Below, piece by piece: positions 41,001-53,773 of a DNA stretch of 64,000 bases (positions are counted from its first letter, which is position 1; every line of letters starts with the position of its first letter). The translations under genes were made by a program, and so were the position numbers. Under the pieces are notes generated by a model. The model searched no databases. It saw only the letters and a list, made by a program, of their open reading frames with translations, and had not been told where the DNA came from. Source of the stretch: Centroberyx gerrardi (taxonomy: Eukaryota > Chordata > Actinopteri > Beryciformes > Berycidae); NCBI RefSeq assembly GCF_048128805.1, contig NC_136002.1, positions 27,632,602 to 27,696,601 on the forward strand. Direction: 5' to 3'.

Positions 41001-41280
41001 AGAGACCATGGACGACTTCAACGTGATGTCCAACGGAAGCTGTGCAGCTTACAAAGCACTAGCAGAAGCCCATGCGGTGACAAAGAGCCTGGGTTACTCA
41101 CACTGCTGCCTGAACCCTTTCCTGTATGCCTTTATTGGGGTGCGCTTTCGCAATGACTTAATGCGGTTACTTTCCAGATGGGGCTGCAGGCGCGTTTGTC
41201 TGCCTTTCGTCAAAGCTCAGGGTCACAGTCGGTCATCAATTTCTGACGGAGTGACAACCACCAGCAGCATCTACATGTAA
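38077..41280 (+). CDS. cxcr5: C-X-C chemokine receptor type 5, 368 aa, 2 coding exons
   Basis: A rhodopsin-family GPCR that in mammals binds CXCL13 and guides B cells and follicular helper T cells into follicles. Exon 1 (38077-38112) encodes only MDGRVPVIIEYP; exon 2 (40210-41280) follows a TATTTTTAG acceptor and holds the rest, in phase 0. The N-terminus has a likely sulfated EYPDYSG stretch and an NSS glycosylation site. Chemokine-receptor cysteines are present at about 34, 117, 197 and 290. DRYLAIVHAV (D141) ends TM3, CWLPYN (266-271) is in TM6 and NPFLYAF (315-321) in TM7. The C-tail is Ser/Thr-rich. The call over other CXCRs rests on overall resemblance plus position between ddx6 and bcl9l, as in human. 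AATAAA at 41533-41538 fits a 3' end near 41560. Confidence 0.93.
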
Positions 41281-41532
41281 AACAATGACAGACTGTTGTA
41301 CAAAATCAATTATAGCTAACAGGCTTCTGATGTTATGTTGAGTTATGTGTGTTATAATGTGATATGTGTAATGATGGAAAATGTTACAATTTTGTTACAT
41401 GTATTGAGAGTATAGTACTGACTGCTTGTTTGATTGCATTGCAGATGTTATTTACCCAATGTGGGCCAAAAAAATCCCCTTATCTGTGATAAAAATCTTT
41501 TTTTGCTTGCATTTCAGATACTGTGTTAAGGA

Positions 41533-41538
41533 AATAAA
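41533..41538 (+). terminator. cxcr5: cxcr5 polyadenylation signal
   Basis: Canonical AATAAA about 250 bp after the cxcr5 stop codon. It is the first such hexamer downstream on this strand. Confidence 0.6.
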
Positions 41539-41559
41539 GTTTTCATATTATACAGCAAC

Positions 41560-42106
41560 AGTATTCCCTTGTCAGTTTTATCAAACCACAATAATTGACA
41601 CCACAATAACAGAGACTAAAACCATGTTATAGATCAGTATTATTCTTTTTTAGACTTCTATTAAAACACAGTTATACAGAACAATTGCAAACAATCACAA
41701 ATTGCATCTTATATACAGCAACTATATATTATATATATTTTCCTTTGCACAACAGTTTGGTAGTTGGAGAAAATAAATCAATGATATTAAAACAAATACA
41801 AATTTGAGGCACTCCTCTCCCGACCGTCAATCTGTTCCCACAACAAATACACACATCTGTGAAATATACATATTTTACAGTATTTTAGAAAATGGCTTCA
41901 GATTTGTTATTGAACCGTGTGACGGTGCTTTTAAATATTCTTTTTTTAATCAGTTGTACTCCAAAATTTGAAGATTATCACTGATATCTCTTTTTTACAA
42001 TTCATCTTTTTAAACAACTGCAAGAATAACATTAATGAAAACATTTGGACATAATGGGAAAGCAACCTACTGGAAATACATTTTTTTACAGTTTCAGTGA
42101 GCTGAA
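41560..42106 (-). other. Convergent cxcr5 / bcl9l 3' ends
   Basis: The two genes are tail to tail with about 550 bp between the cxcr5 polyadenylation signal and the bcl9l stop. An A/T-rich tract with TATATA runs lies near 41713-41740. No canonical minus-strand AATAAA was found; an ATTAAA variant is at about 41946-41951. The bcl9l 3' UTR may end in this interval or overlap cxcr5. Confidence 0.4.
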
Positions 42107-45100
42107 TCAGAATGGCATATTGGCCATACCTCCGGGGCCATAGCCAATGGGACTGTCCAGAGACATTCCCCGCTGTCTGAGAGACTGGGGGCCCATCATA
42201 CCAGACTGTGGATGGGGAGGGGCCATCATGGGACCCTGAGGGGACATGAGAGGACCCTGGGGGCCAAAGGGATCCCCTGGAATTGACATACTTCGCTGCT
42301 TGGCCTGCATCATCATAAGGTTTTGCTGTGCCATCAGATTGTGTGGGTGCTGCTGGGGGGACATCATGCCTGGGTATGGATGGGAAGGGTGGTGGAGAAG
42401 GCTGTTGGCCATCATGGCTTGCTGCTGCTGCTGGTGGTGCTGTTGCTGGAGTTGCTGCTGGGGCACCATGCCTGTCCTTCCCATCATATGTCCAGGGGGG
42501 CACATGGGGCCCATGCCCCCACCAGGAACCATACCCCTTGAGCCCCCCTGAGGCATGCCCATGCTTTGGCGTATTCCACCATGTGTGGGGTGAGGTGGCA
42601 GCTGCTGTTCTGCCATCATGTTCTGTAGGTTGGCTATGTGGGGGTTGGATGAGGGGCCACTGCTATGTGGGGGGCCAGAGGAAGAGAGCTGTTTGAGGAG
42701 CTGTTGTGGGGTAGGCTGCTGGGATGGCTGCCCCTGGTGTGGATTCTGCTGTGGCTCGCTCTTGGGGAAGTACTGAAGGGTGCTACTGGGCTTATCAGAA
42801 GGAATGATACGGGAAAGATCAAACTCAGGGATCCCTGTGTGACTGGGTCGTATAACTTCACTTAGATCCGGGCCATCCCCCATGGGCAAAGAGGGGAAGG
42901 AGTCTGAGGGGTGTGGGGGGCGCTGGTGAGGATGTCCCTTGCTAAGCAGGTGCAACTGCTGAGGTGGCAAAACATCCTCATTAGACTGAGAAAAATGCTG
43001 TGACATTCCTCCAACAGGGGAATGCATGGGCCCATGAGATGGTGGCTGCATGCGAGGAAAACCAACCATCTGGTTTTGAGACATTGGTGAAACATTGCAG
43101 GGCCCCATTCCATCAGGCGGTCCTCCTCCCATCATGGCAGAATTCATGCCAGGCATGCCCATGGGGTTGGGGGAAGACAGCATAGGTCCTGAGGCATCAT
43201 GGGAAAGCTGTTGCTGACCTTGGAGTACCATTCCCATGGGGCTTTGAGGATCACTGTGGGGTCCAATGGAGCTCTGGGAGACGAGCATCTGGGAGGTCTG
43301 GGGGTTCCCCATGTTTCCTGATGGGATAACAAAGCCAGCATGTGAAAAATCACACTACTAACATTTGAAAATGGATTGCAGTTTCTCAAATTGTTAGATT
43401 CATGAAATATATATCATAATTTCAAATAGCACTTCTATAATATGATATATGAGGGCTTAGGTTGAGTGAAGAGGGTTTTTTCATACTATACCTCCAATGC
43501 TGACACCAGATAGAAGAGGTCGATCTGGCAGCATCTCATCATCGGAAGTGGCAATTGTTTTGATTGCATCGTGGTAGAGAGGAGTGGAGCTGGGCATGGC
43601 GTATTTGGACATCTGAGACATGATCATGGACAGAGGATTCTGGGATGGCGGGGCATCTGGAGAGGAAGTAAATGGCATGCTGGGATTCATAGAGCCTGGC
43701 TGGCTAATGGGGGTGGAGTTGGAACTCCTAGGGGGCAGTGATGGGCCTGCAAAGAACATCACCAAAATTAATTAATTTCACAGCAGTACAAGGCACAGCA
43801 CATGCATGAAGAAAAAACACACAGCAGAGGTCATCTTGGGTTCTGACTGTACCTGTCTCAGTGGAACTACTTCCTCCATTGCCCACTCCCTTCCCACTGG
43901 TCGGACCACCTGGACTTGGAAGAGCCGTTTTAGGAGATGTCCACCCTGGAGAGCCCACAGGCATGGTTGGGGACTTGAGCCGTCCAGGAGAGGCAGAGGG
44001 AGAGCGTAACCCAAGGGCGGAAGACCCCATTACCTGGGGAGACTTCATGGAAGAAGAAGAAGGAGTCCCAGCACCAGAAGCAGGGGGAAGAGGAGGATGA
44101 GGCCCTGCAGAGGAGATCTGCGAGGGGGACTTGAGTCCTGGAGCAGAGGGGGAAGGTAGGAGAGGTGATGGCTCTTGGCTGAGGGATGGAGACTTGAGCT
44201 GATGAGGAGGAGGCATTGCAGGAGAGGCCATGGGGTTAACATTGATTGATAAATCAGAGGGGTGGCGAGGACCGAGGTCTGCTCCCCTGAGGCTGCCGGT
44301 CATTGGCATATGACTAAGCCGCGATGTTCCACCCATTTGAGTAGGACCGTGCTGGTCAGGTCCAAACATCTCAGGGCCAGGCTGCTGGAGATAGGGCCCT
44401 TCCAACTGTCCCCCAGAGAAGGGACCTTGATTGGGAAACTGGAGGGGGCCGTCAGGTCCCGGGATCATTCCCTTATTTCCCCCTCTACCATTCTGTGAGG
44501 CCCTAATTCGTGAGATCTCCTCGGGGCTTAACATTTCACCTAAAGGCCCCACTCCACCAGGACCTCCTCGGAGCTTTTGAGACAGCATCATCTGCTGATG
44601 TTGTTGAGCATTCATCTGAGGGTTCATATTCATATTAAGGTTGCTCCCCAAAGGAGAATCCACCAAGTCTCTCATCTGGGGGCCCCCTCCCCCTCCAGGA
44701 GAGCCAATCATCTCACGTGAGCCAGGAAAGTCCATAGGTTCACCTCGGGAAGGTGGACCCCGACTCATTCCCAAATTGGGAAAGCCTGGGCCCCCAGGAT
44801 TATCCATAATCCTTGGGCCCAGGTTGCCTTGTTGCTGCTGTTTAGCTAATCGATCAAGCTCAAACCTGTGGAGCCCTTGCAACTGTCGTTTTTCCATGAT
44901 ACGAAACATTTCTTCACGGGTTATAAGACGTTCTGGCTCACCCTGCAAGTGCTGAGGAGGTCCACCTGGTCCACCAGGGTAACAGCCATGAAAGGGACCC
45001 CCGCCACCCATGTTGTTGGGCATATCATCTAGCCATATCATCCCTGGCCTTGGGGGCCTCTGAGGTCCTAGACCCTCCATTGATAAAACTCCCCCAGGAC

Positions 45101-48100
45101 TACCAGGAAAACCCCCTCCCCCAGGTGGCCCTCTCTGCATCTGTCCCAGGAACCTTGGGCCGCGGGGTCCCTCTTGGTTCATGTCTATTATACGTGCATT
45201 TCCACCCATCCCTCCTCCCATCATAGTGCCAGGACCCCACTGCTGATCTCCAGGCTTGCTGTGGTAGGGAGGAGGGGGTCCTCTCATCATCATGGGACCT
45301 CCATGCATGCCCATTTCTGTCATCATTCTGAAGTGCTGCGCATGTGTGGGGGGTTGCATTTCCTGCTGCCGTCTCTTCTCTTGGTAGTACTCTTCCTGAA
45401 GCTTCCTCCAGGCCATCTGCTCTGGGGTCAGCCCTTCTGGTCCAAGCAAGGGACCCATGTCCAGCCCAGGTGAAGAAAGCTGGTGATGGGGGTGTTGTGG
45501 CATGTTATGGTGAGAGTCCATTTGAGGGCTGTCAATGGCAGGTCCACCAAGGGACTGTGTTTGAGAAATAATGGACTGCAGGGGTTCTTCATATTTCTTC
45601 ATCCCTCCCATAGGAGGCAAGGCTGAAGATAAAATATTACCACTACTGCAATTTCCAGAGTTATTAGTACCATTGTCACTGTCCTCAAGAATACCACTCC
45701 TATCAGTGTTGTTGTTATTGTTTAGATTGGAGGAGTTATTGTTAGGATTGTTGTTGGCACCTCCTGTGTCTCCGGCGCCTCCACCGGCCCCACTGCGCAG
45801 CAGCAGCCTCTCTATGTCCCTCAGTGTCTGCAAAGAGCGCTCCCTGTGTTCCAGCTGCTCTTTGGAAAGACCATCCGTGTTCCCTGGGCCACTCCTCTGG
45901 CCTGAATCACTCTGCAGGTGTGCTGATAAGACAGAGGGACTCCCCGAGGGAGAGACAGTAGCACCGGGGAGAGGCAAACCCCCTGCACCCTCCCCACCTC
46001 CGGGTCCTGGGACTGGGCCTGCAGGTGTGGCCGTGCTCCCTCCCTCTGACTTATGGGCAATGACGCTGATGTTATTGCTGGAGGCTCCACCTGGTCTGGT
46101 CTGTGAGGATTCATTATCAGAGTGTCCTGCTGATGACGGTGTCCCTGCAGGATGCAAATGGCCTCCCACTCCTGCAGAGGCTGGCCGTGGCGTCCCACTC
46201 TGGGATTTGGGGGTGCCCATGGGTGGAGAGCTGCTGGAGCTCACCTTCTCAGACAGGCTAGGGAGCTTCCCTGATGGGTGGCCCTGTGACAGACAAAAGA
46301 GGAAAAATGAAGAGTTACATTTGAGGCTGTTGATTATGGTATTTTAGGCAAAACAATATAACAATTATATTGTATGTTGCTCACTTAGTACAAGTATTCA
46401 CTTTTTGTCACAACTACTGCTAATAGAAACAGGAACAAAGTGGCATATGAAACCAAAATAGCTAAACAAATTAAGCTTCCCACATACTTTTGCACCTGTG
46501 GTGATCACTGAGGACAAACACTTTTACTCCCCTGTGGTTTAACACAAACTTGACAATTTGTATAATTTCATGCTGAGTTGCGAATGTCTGACCTGCTCCA
46601 ACTTGGTGCGTGGAACATTTTGCTGGTGAAACAGAAGAATGGAATCGGTCTGTCCTTTCATTACTGCTTCTGCAGCACTGTAAAACAGAATACAAGACAT
46701 GATTACAAATTACATATTAAAAGTTATATTCCCTTTTGGAGAAGTCAAATCTAAAACAGCAAAAGGAGATTGATTAATAAAACAGAATGTTTGTTTGGTG
46801 ATAACATGAAGACAATCTAGACAGGGTTCCCACATCTTTTCACTGATGAAATTTCAAAACATTTCCATGACCAAATTTTAATGAGACTGAATTAAAAAGT
46901 AACCATCATCTACACTAACTTTAAGCATTAGTTTATTTTTCACTTTAAAATCATGGAGTATAATATTATTTTAACTCAAAAAAACAGTCAGCAACCAACA
47001 ATATTTTCCTCCAACAGGGAGGTCTAGACTGTTTCAGAGCCAGACACAGCTTTTTGTGACATTTGAACCTTCATTAATAAAATTTCATGACTTTTCCACA
47101 ACTTTTCTCCCTTTTATTATTTTTCATAACATCCCAAGGCCTGGAAAATACAATTTTAAAATTCAATGACTATTCCAGATTTTCCATGAGTGTGGGAACC
47201 CTGTCTAGACTTCTTTCCTCCACTTTGGATGGCAGTGAATAATCACAGCATTGTTGCTACAAAAGACAACTGTGTGTCCGCCCTGCAAATAGTTCTCACC
47301 TGTTGGCTAGGCTGGTTGTGAAAACATACACCACTTGCTGGGAAGGCTGAGGTGGCTCTGCCTTTAACCCTGGTCCCACTCCGCGTCCCATTGCTGGCCC
47401 CCCGGGTTCAGAGATGGGCCCTGCAGACGAGCGACCAGAGAGCCCCTGGATAGGACCAGCCAGCACTCGCTCCCCTGAGAGAGAATCAGCACACTAGTTT
47501 AATTTGTCTTCAGTGGCAGATAATGCAGTCAACTCTCAACACCAATATACCCTTTCAGCTCCAGCTTCTAAACACTAGATGGAGCTAAAACACATGAAAA
47601 GCCAAATCATTGGTAAGTGATGGCATGGTCATCCAAGCTGACATCTCCTTCCTTTTGATGTGTGTAGAAGCTTTGAAAACAGCTACTGATAACAACTTAT
47701 GGCCTTAACGGAGTTGTCTCCAGAGAAAATACAATGGAAATGTGGAGCAGGGGATTTCTGAATGTGATTCATGCTGCCACCACAGAGGTTGTTACAATGA
47801 TACCATTGTGAGGACTGTGCTATGTTGGGGGGGGAGGACTGCAATGGTCCATGTGTTTCCTCTCCGTGGAGGTAGGTGCACTCACGATGGGTTGCAGTGT
47901 GCGGCTTGTCTTCATCTTCCTCTGTGTCGGGTCCAGAGCACCATTCATCCCCACTATACGGCTGTTTCTTCTCCAGAACACAGCGCCGCTTACTGCGCAT
48001 AACACCCTCTACAGGATAAGACACACAACACACACACACACGTCAACACTTTGGCTTCCAACTGGCTTACTATTGTCCTTTTAATATTGTCACCCAATCA

Positions 48101-48772
48101 GAGAAGCTATGTAAACACAAGACAAATCAATGAGTGTTTTACAGGCTCATCACTCAAACTTCTGACTGACTTGTTGGCAGAGACCTACCTCCCAATGAGC
48201 ATATCAGATAAGCTTGGGTAACAGAATACCAGAAAGACTGTGTGTGTGAATGTACGGAAGGAGGTTTTCTGTGACAGTGCAGAGGAAGGACAGCAGAGGG
48301 AGGACTGCTGCCTTAACCTATACACAGAGAGGCCGTCTCAAAGTACAGGCAGAGAGACACAGAGCTGACCTTTTGTTTTCGTCATCTGTTTTTGCCGCCA
48401 GCAGCAGACACTGGTTTATGTTAACAGGTAAGTCACCTAGTTAGCCCTGTCTGCTACCTTGTTCAGACTTTCTTTTGTCATTGGGCCTCTCCAGGTGTGG
48501 CGGTGAAGTGGTTTGAAGCAAGGGGCAGGGGTGGGGGGGTGACTTGCATTTCATTTGAATGCGTTTTTGTTTTTCTACAGGCAGAAATTAGATCACAGGG
48601 AGAGAGAGAGTGAGTGAGTGAGTGAGTGTGTGTGTGTGTTGGGGGGGGGGGTTAAATGGAGCCAGAAGAGATTTTCCTTCAAAGGATCCACCCTAGCTTT
48701 CATTCTCTCCCTCTTTCAGCCTCTGTTACTCTTTGTGTTGCAACCACACCTCTCCCTCTCAGTATGTCAAGT

Positions 48773-48825
<53 letters not shown>

Positions 48826-49805
48826 AAAGACTAGGTTCAAGTCATGTTACAGGAGGCCCAGATGACTCAGTTTAAGAAAATATTATTACCGTAGTCTGCA
48901 GTCAGTCACGTGAACATACAAATGCTTAAAACACACAAGGGCAAACAAATGCAAATTAGACCAACATATTGTGCAAAAACCACTTGAAAACCTAAAGGCA
49001 CGATCAAACACAAATGTTTACTGAAGCACTCACAAAGGAACTTAGGCTTTAACACAGTCCTTCCACCCACTCGTCGTCTCCTGCTTGACTAAGAACCTCT
49101 CTAGGCTTACTAAATCTTCACAACCTCATGACCCGTCTCTCCATCTGAGCACTACAGAAAGCCCTGATGCTTTTTCATCTGAGACACGTCACTGCAGCAC
49201 AGGCATGGCACAACTATCAAAAGCCAGGGGGAAATTCTGAACGCTTCAGAGAAAGGTCAGGGCATTTCAGCGAGAGAGAAAACAAGTTCTTCTGTCCTCT
49301 CAGTCCTTACATTCACTTCCTGCTGGAGGAGGTGAATGCACGCAATCTGGTATTTCTGGTAAAGATTTGGCTGATAAGGAGGTAGAGGAAGTGAACTGCT
49401 GCATAGTTAGAACAGGAGCGCGCTGACTATACATCCCAGAACCTGACACATTTGTCTGCGTATTTGTCTGTGTGCCTTACCTCCTTTGGCGTCTGGCTCC
49501 AGGGCCGGAGGAATGGCATTTCTTGGTTCGCCAGAGTCAATGGAGACGCTTCTCTCCCGCTTGGATTTGGTTTTCAGCATCCCTCCGACGCCGCTCACTG
49601 ATTGGCTGACAGCCTTCAGCCCAGGGTTGCCGGGAGAAATCTGGTTGGTTTTGACTCCATGGCTCCCAGCACCGACGCCCTTTGGACCCAGGTGGCCAGC
49701 AGCTCCCTGCTGCTGCTGAGCCTGCTGATTTACATTGGGTATTTGGGATCGGCTGTCACTGGTCACTTGCTTGCCATGATTGGCCAGTTTATTGTCAGGG
49801 TGCAT
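42107..49805 (-). CDS. bcl9l: BCL9-like Wnt co-activator, 1534 aa, 7 coding exons
   Basis: Nuclear adaptor of the Legless/BCL9 family that bridges Pygopus PHD fingers to beta-catenin in Wnt transcription. Coding exons from the start: 49805-49481, 48008-47886, 47474-47300, 46677-46593, 46283-43853, 43746-43492, 43317-42107; all GT-AG and in phase. Visible parts: MHPDNKLANHGK at the N-terminus; basic stretch MRSKRRCVLEKKQPYSGDEW near 110-130; HD1 (VVYVFTTSLANSAAEAV to HQQNVPRTKLEQ, up to residue 236), the Pygopus-binding domain; HD2 LSKEQLEHRERSLQTL with IERLLLRSG (375-401), the beta-catenin helix; and HD3 around TGIPEFDLSRIIPSDKPSS (about 1292-1310) with NMMAEQ beyond. The rest is Pro/Gly/Met/Gln-rich and disordered. 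Human BCL9L is of similar length (1499 aa). BCL9L rather than BCL9 is chosen from HD1 wording and from position next to cxcr5. Confidence 0.95.
46822..47203. mobile_element. Non-autonomous hAT-like element in bcl9l intron 3
   Basis: Perfect 13-bp terminal inverted repeats, CAGGGTTCCCACA and TGTGGGAACCCTG, bound a 382-bp AT-rich body. The hexamer TCTAGA flanks both ends directly (46816-46821 and 47204-47209). CAGGG termini are hAT-like; the 6-bp flank is shorter than the usual 8 bp, so the superfamily is not certain. It sits between the two exons that together encode HD1 and leaves their splice sites intact. Confidence 0.75.
48599..48651. repeat. Compound simple repeat in bcl9l intron 1
   Basis: A run of (GA)n, then (GTGA)n, then (GT)n and finally a G11 block. 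It lies between coding exons 1 and 2 of bcl9l. Confidence 0.9.
48776..48823. repeat. (GT)n microsatellite in bcl9l intron 1
   Basis: About 24 GT units. Open frames through it are artefacts. Confidence 0.95.
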
Positions 49806-50264
49806 TTGATTGGCTGGTGATTGAGGTGGAGGTCTGGTAGGGAGAATAGCTGTGCCTGTTTGTCAGTGGAGCTCACACTGCTTACAGGCAAAACTGATGG
49901 AGAGTGGAAAAAATACCATCATGAGTACTACAGACTATTAAAACAGTTAAACCATTTTAGGGCTTGATACAGAATTTGAGGCCCAAATTCAGAACATGTC
50001 TCTAAAAGGCCTGATCCGGGACTACTACAAATCTGACCAATCCACAAGCAATAACTTGGAAGTGTATAAGAATATAAGTGATCAGCAAATCGCTACTAGT
50101 CATAGCTCACGCAGCACAGACACACAGCTTCATAAAATAACTTGCAGGCTAAATTTCCAATCAAAATAAACCTTCAACAAAGCCAGCAGTGAGTTGATGA
50201 ATGGCACTACACTCTGGTACCGGATTAGGCCTTTAAAGCAAACTTTTCGGCCTGTTCCACTCAC

Positions 50265-50338
50265 CTCATCTCACCCAGACGCTCAACTGACATAGTGCCA
50301 TGCCGTTCTCCAGGACGCTTCACTGACCACACGCGGAC
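50265..50338 (-). other. bcl9l: Probable bcl9l 5' UTR exon
   Basis: On the minus strand GTTACCCCCCAG at 50350-50339 is a good acceptor and GATGAG followed by GTGAGTGG a good donor, giving a 74-nt exon. Its two ATGs open frames that do not join in frame to the MHPDNKL start, so it is read as 5' UTR with upstream ATGs. The acceptor of the start-codon exon upstream of 49805 is not settled; candidates lie at about 49840-49895. Confidence 0.45.
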
Positions 50339-52797
50339 CTGGGGGGTAACAAGGGAGTAATACCATCAGTAGAGGAAGATAGCAACCTTCGCTGTCAATG
50401 CTATCTGTCAGTGTGTGTGTGCGCTCGGCCTCTGGGTCAACATCAACTTCATGAGCAAAGAAGGAAAGGGAGAGAAGAAGCCAGAAGATTGATAAGAGAG
50501 CGAGGCCAGCGAGAAACTCTAATGTAGCTGTCCCTTTAAGGGAAAGAGGGCAAAGAGAGAGTTTGAGCTGGGGGAGGGACCCGTAACTCAGAAGTAGCTC
50601 TCCAGTGTTTTAGGTCCCTCCCCCTCCCAAGTAGTTTGCAAACCACAAAAACTCCACCACACATTCCACAACACTATCTCTAGCAATACCTGTCTCTCCC
50701 TCACTCACTCAGAGAGACACATTCTCTCGGTTTCACACTTTAAATTCTCATTCTGGGTTTAAGTACAAATAATCTAAAACGCTTTATCTGCTCATTACCG
50801 ATTTTAGTTTTGGCCTATTTAGACACACCACCGAACTAATTATGGTTTATCAGAATTAACCACATTTGTTCTTAATCCCTTTAAGCGTGTCCTGAGAGCC
50901 CAGATGAGGTGGCACTACACCTCAGCCCTCGGCTATCTGCCTGTAGCTTTATTAGCATTGCTAAGGAAACAGACGGCCATGATACTGAGCAGTATTCAGG
51001 GCTCAGCCTTTTCAATGGAGGAAACTTCCCAGCAGCAGGGCAGGCCATACTGCAGGATTCTCATTCTGGGTTCAAGTCCATAGCTGCAAGCTGACGCCCT
51101 CTTGACACCGCCACCTGCCTGTGTCCATAACCCCAAGCCTCTGATTTTAACCTCTGCAACTGGGGTGTGCACTCTGTGTGTGTGTGTGTGTACGCATATG
51201 CGTGTGTGACTATTTGTACACACATTTTATGTTGTCTATCCCACATAGGCTAGTGCTGCTTGTGCACAGAGCATTCAAAACAGTTCTTCAGTATTTGCAG
51301 GTCTCAACAAGACACTTCCACACCTGTTGCTCAAAGAATAAGCAAAACAAGGGAGACACCCACGTGAAATTAGCGCAACTGGAACTGGTTTGAACAATAG
51401 TTGGTCCAAACAGTCAGCCCAGCCAGTTAAAAACATCTAGCCTAGATATTTGGCTGACATAATGCAGATCCCTTGTAAACATTTCCACTGCTTTCCATTT
51501 TTGGTCGATGACACAATCACACCACCGCACACAGCACAGTCAGTCAGGTCAGCTGTCCCTCTCCAGCAGAGCCATCTGTACCACTCACTCACCTTGGCAG
51601 GTAATGGTAAACACACAATGCTGTAATTAGTCATTAACTAACACCGGCTCAAGTCAGAACAGAGGTGCCTTGTTCACTGGCTGAGGACTTCATCAGTCAT
51701 TAACTCAAACAGGGACAGAGTCAGACCGTCGCTGCTGTTGACAAAGTGTGACTCACATGCTTTGTGCAACACAAGGCGGAGGCAGACTAATCATATGGTG
51801 AGTTGCTGACCTCCAAGTGGACGGTCAAGAAAAAATAGGGCTATCTACAGTGCATACTAGCCTAGCAGATAGCGAGGAGATGAGACTGCCAACAATTTGT
51901 GTTGTAGTCGACATAATCAAGAAGCAGGGAAAGGGCTGGAGAAGCTGTATGCAGTGCAGCTCGGGCTGTAATGGTGTGGAATTTTCTAAACGGTGGTCAG
52001 AAAGCAACACAAAATTGCAGGGGGTAAAACTCATTGGACTGTCTAGTAAACGTTGAGTCTGACTAGAACATTTTGTAAACCTGAAGTCAGGCCTACCACT
52101 ACCATTATCCCCACTCCTTGCCATGTGTAGTAAGTAGCCTATATTTAAGCAATCAGCCACAAGAGATCATGCTTTACAGCGATTTTACTGCTGCTAAAGC
52201 CCTATTCAAACTGGATGATTTTTACCTGGGGAGTTGCTACAATGCAAGGCATTCGTGGGCGAAGTGTCGGGTGGCTTTTTGGTGTATTAAAATGGTGGTA
52301 ACACACCATTATATTAAAATGGTTACAAATGTTCAGTAAATATTTTAATCAATAGTACATACATGCGATTCTCCCCACTTCTTGAACAGTAGCTAAACAA
52401 AGTGGTTCAAGCAACACATAAGTACTGGGACAAGTGGTGATTTTTGGTTAGCAAATGAATGTTTAAATGAACTGTTATGTGGTCACAGGACTCAAAAAAA
52501 ACAAAGCAGCCTCCCCTAATCCAGCCAAGATATTCCATCTATAGAGGGCTGTTTACAGGCCTCAAAATCATTTTATTTGGAATAGACTTAAGAAGAGATT
52601 TGCATGGAACATCTGGAGAAAAAGTACTTCAGTCAGGAAGACATAATGAAAACCATATTTTTTAAATTTATTTATTTTTATCTGAATTTATTTCCAATTA
52701 TACACGTGACAAGGCAGGCCACAACTTGTACTATAAAGGTTTTTAACTGATTTTTTTTAGCACATACACAAGCAAATTTTGACTTGCAATGCATTGC

Positions 52798-53070
52798 CAC
52801 CGGCTCACACTGTTGTTTATAAAAAGGTTTTGGCTCCCCTGACTAATCAGACACACCTGGAGTACTGACGCAGACTAAATTCATTAGTGACATCTGCATT
52901 CATTACTTCCTGACCTCAACACATGAACATAACAAGACATTTAACTGCTAGGCTTCAGAAATGATTAGCGTTTAATTATGGTGACATTTGAATCATGAAT
53001 TAAATCAAATCAACCTGCTACGGCAAGTAATTCGCAATAAAATCAAGGTTATAAAATCAAAGTTAATGTC
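52798..53070. repeat. Local duplication, copy 1
   Basis: It shares with 53774-54045 an ordered series of blocks: TATAAAA, TGACTAATCAGACA, AAATGATTAGCG, ATGGTGACATTTGAATCATG then AATTNAATCAAAT. Both copies have the same orientation, about 975 bp apart. No coding potential. Confidence 0.75.
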
Positions 53071-53348
53071 CCTTGAGGGAGCTTTTCGCCCATTTCCTCC
53101 CACTTATCCAGTCCAACAGTTGGAGACAAAAAAGGTTTCTGTTTTGAAGATGCATTTTCACTCTAGCTTAGTGTCTATGTGGACAAGCTTGCAGCTTTCC
53201 ATCCAGCTTTTCCATCCCTATCACACAGGGTCTCCTGTAGTTCTCTTCTAATGGCGTAAGAGCTTCTCAGTGGCAAGACTTTGCACCCCTCTCACACGGT
53301 ATGGACTGTCCCACTGCACTTTCCAGGTTGCTGCACCCCAAGTGGTAG

Positions 53349-53656
53349 AGCTGAGCAATTAATCGAAAAAAAAAAAATAATCTAAATTGCAATATGAACT
53401 TCTGCAATTTCCAAATCACAGAGGCTGCAATTAATTGCTTAAGAAAGAAGAGGGGTCACGTCCAAAATTGATTTCTAAACAGGTGTTTTAGTGCTGTGGG
53501 TAATCTTTGTTCCATAAATCTACAATATTGGTGAAAACCTTTCATCAAACTCAAACTCAGTAAATCCTGCACATGGACAAGAAAAACACAGTTTAAATCG
53601 CAATATTCTGTCAAATAATCGCAATTAGATTTTTTGTCAATATCTTTCAGCCCTAC
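53349..53656. mobile_element. MITE-like element between the two duplicate copies
   Basis: It starts GAGCTGAGCAATTAATCG and ends AATATCTTTCAGCCCTA, a degenerate inverted pair of the AGGGCTG-type ends seen in several teleost MITE families. The body contains repeated AATCGCAATA-type strings. Borders are approximate. Confidence 0.55.
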
Positions 53657-53773
53657 TTTGAACACATTAATAGAATAAAACAACACCACCACCTTGACAA
53701 AAAACAGTTAATGTTAAGTTAATAACAGTCACTGTGCAAAAGAGCACATTCAAACAGTTTGGAAATGTACAGG

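Noticed and set aside
42246-42696. Cys/Trp/Gly-rich plus-strand open frames
   Set aside because: Antisense of the Gln/Met/Pro-rich last bcl9l exon.
45571-46347. 258-codon plus-strand open frame
   Set aside because: Antisense of the large GC-rich bcl9l exon, where long spurious frames are expected.
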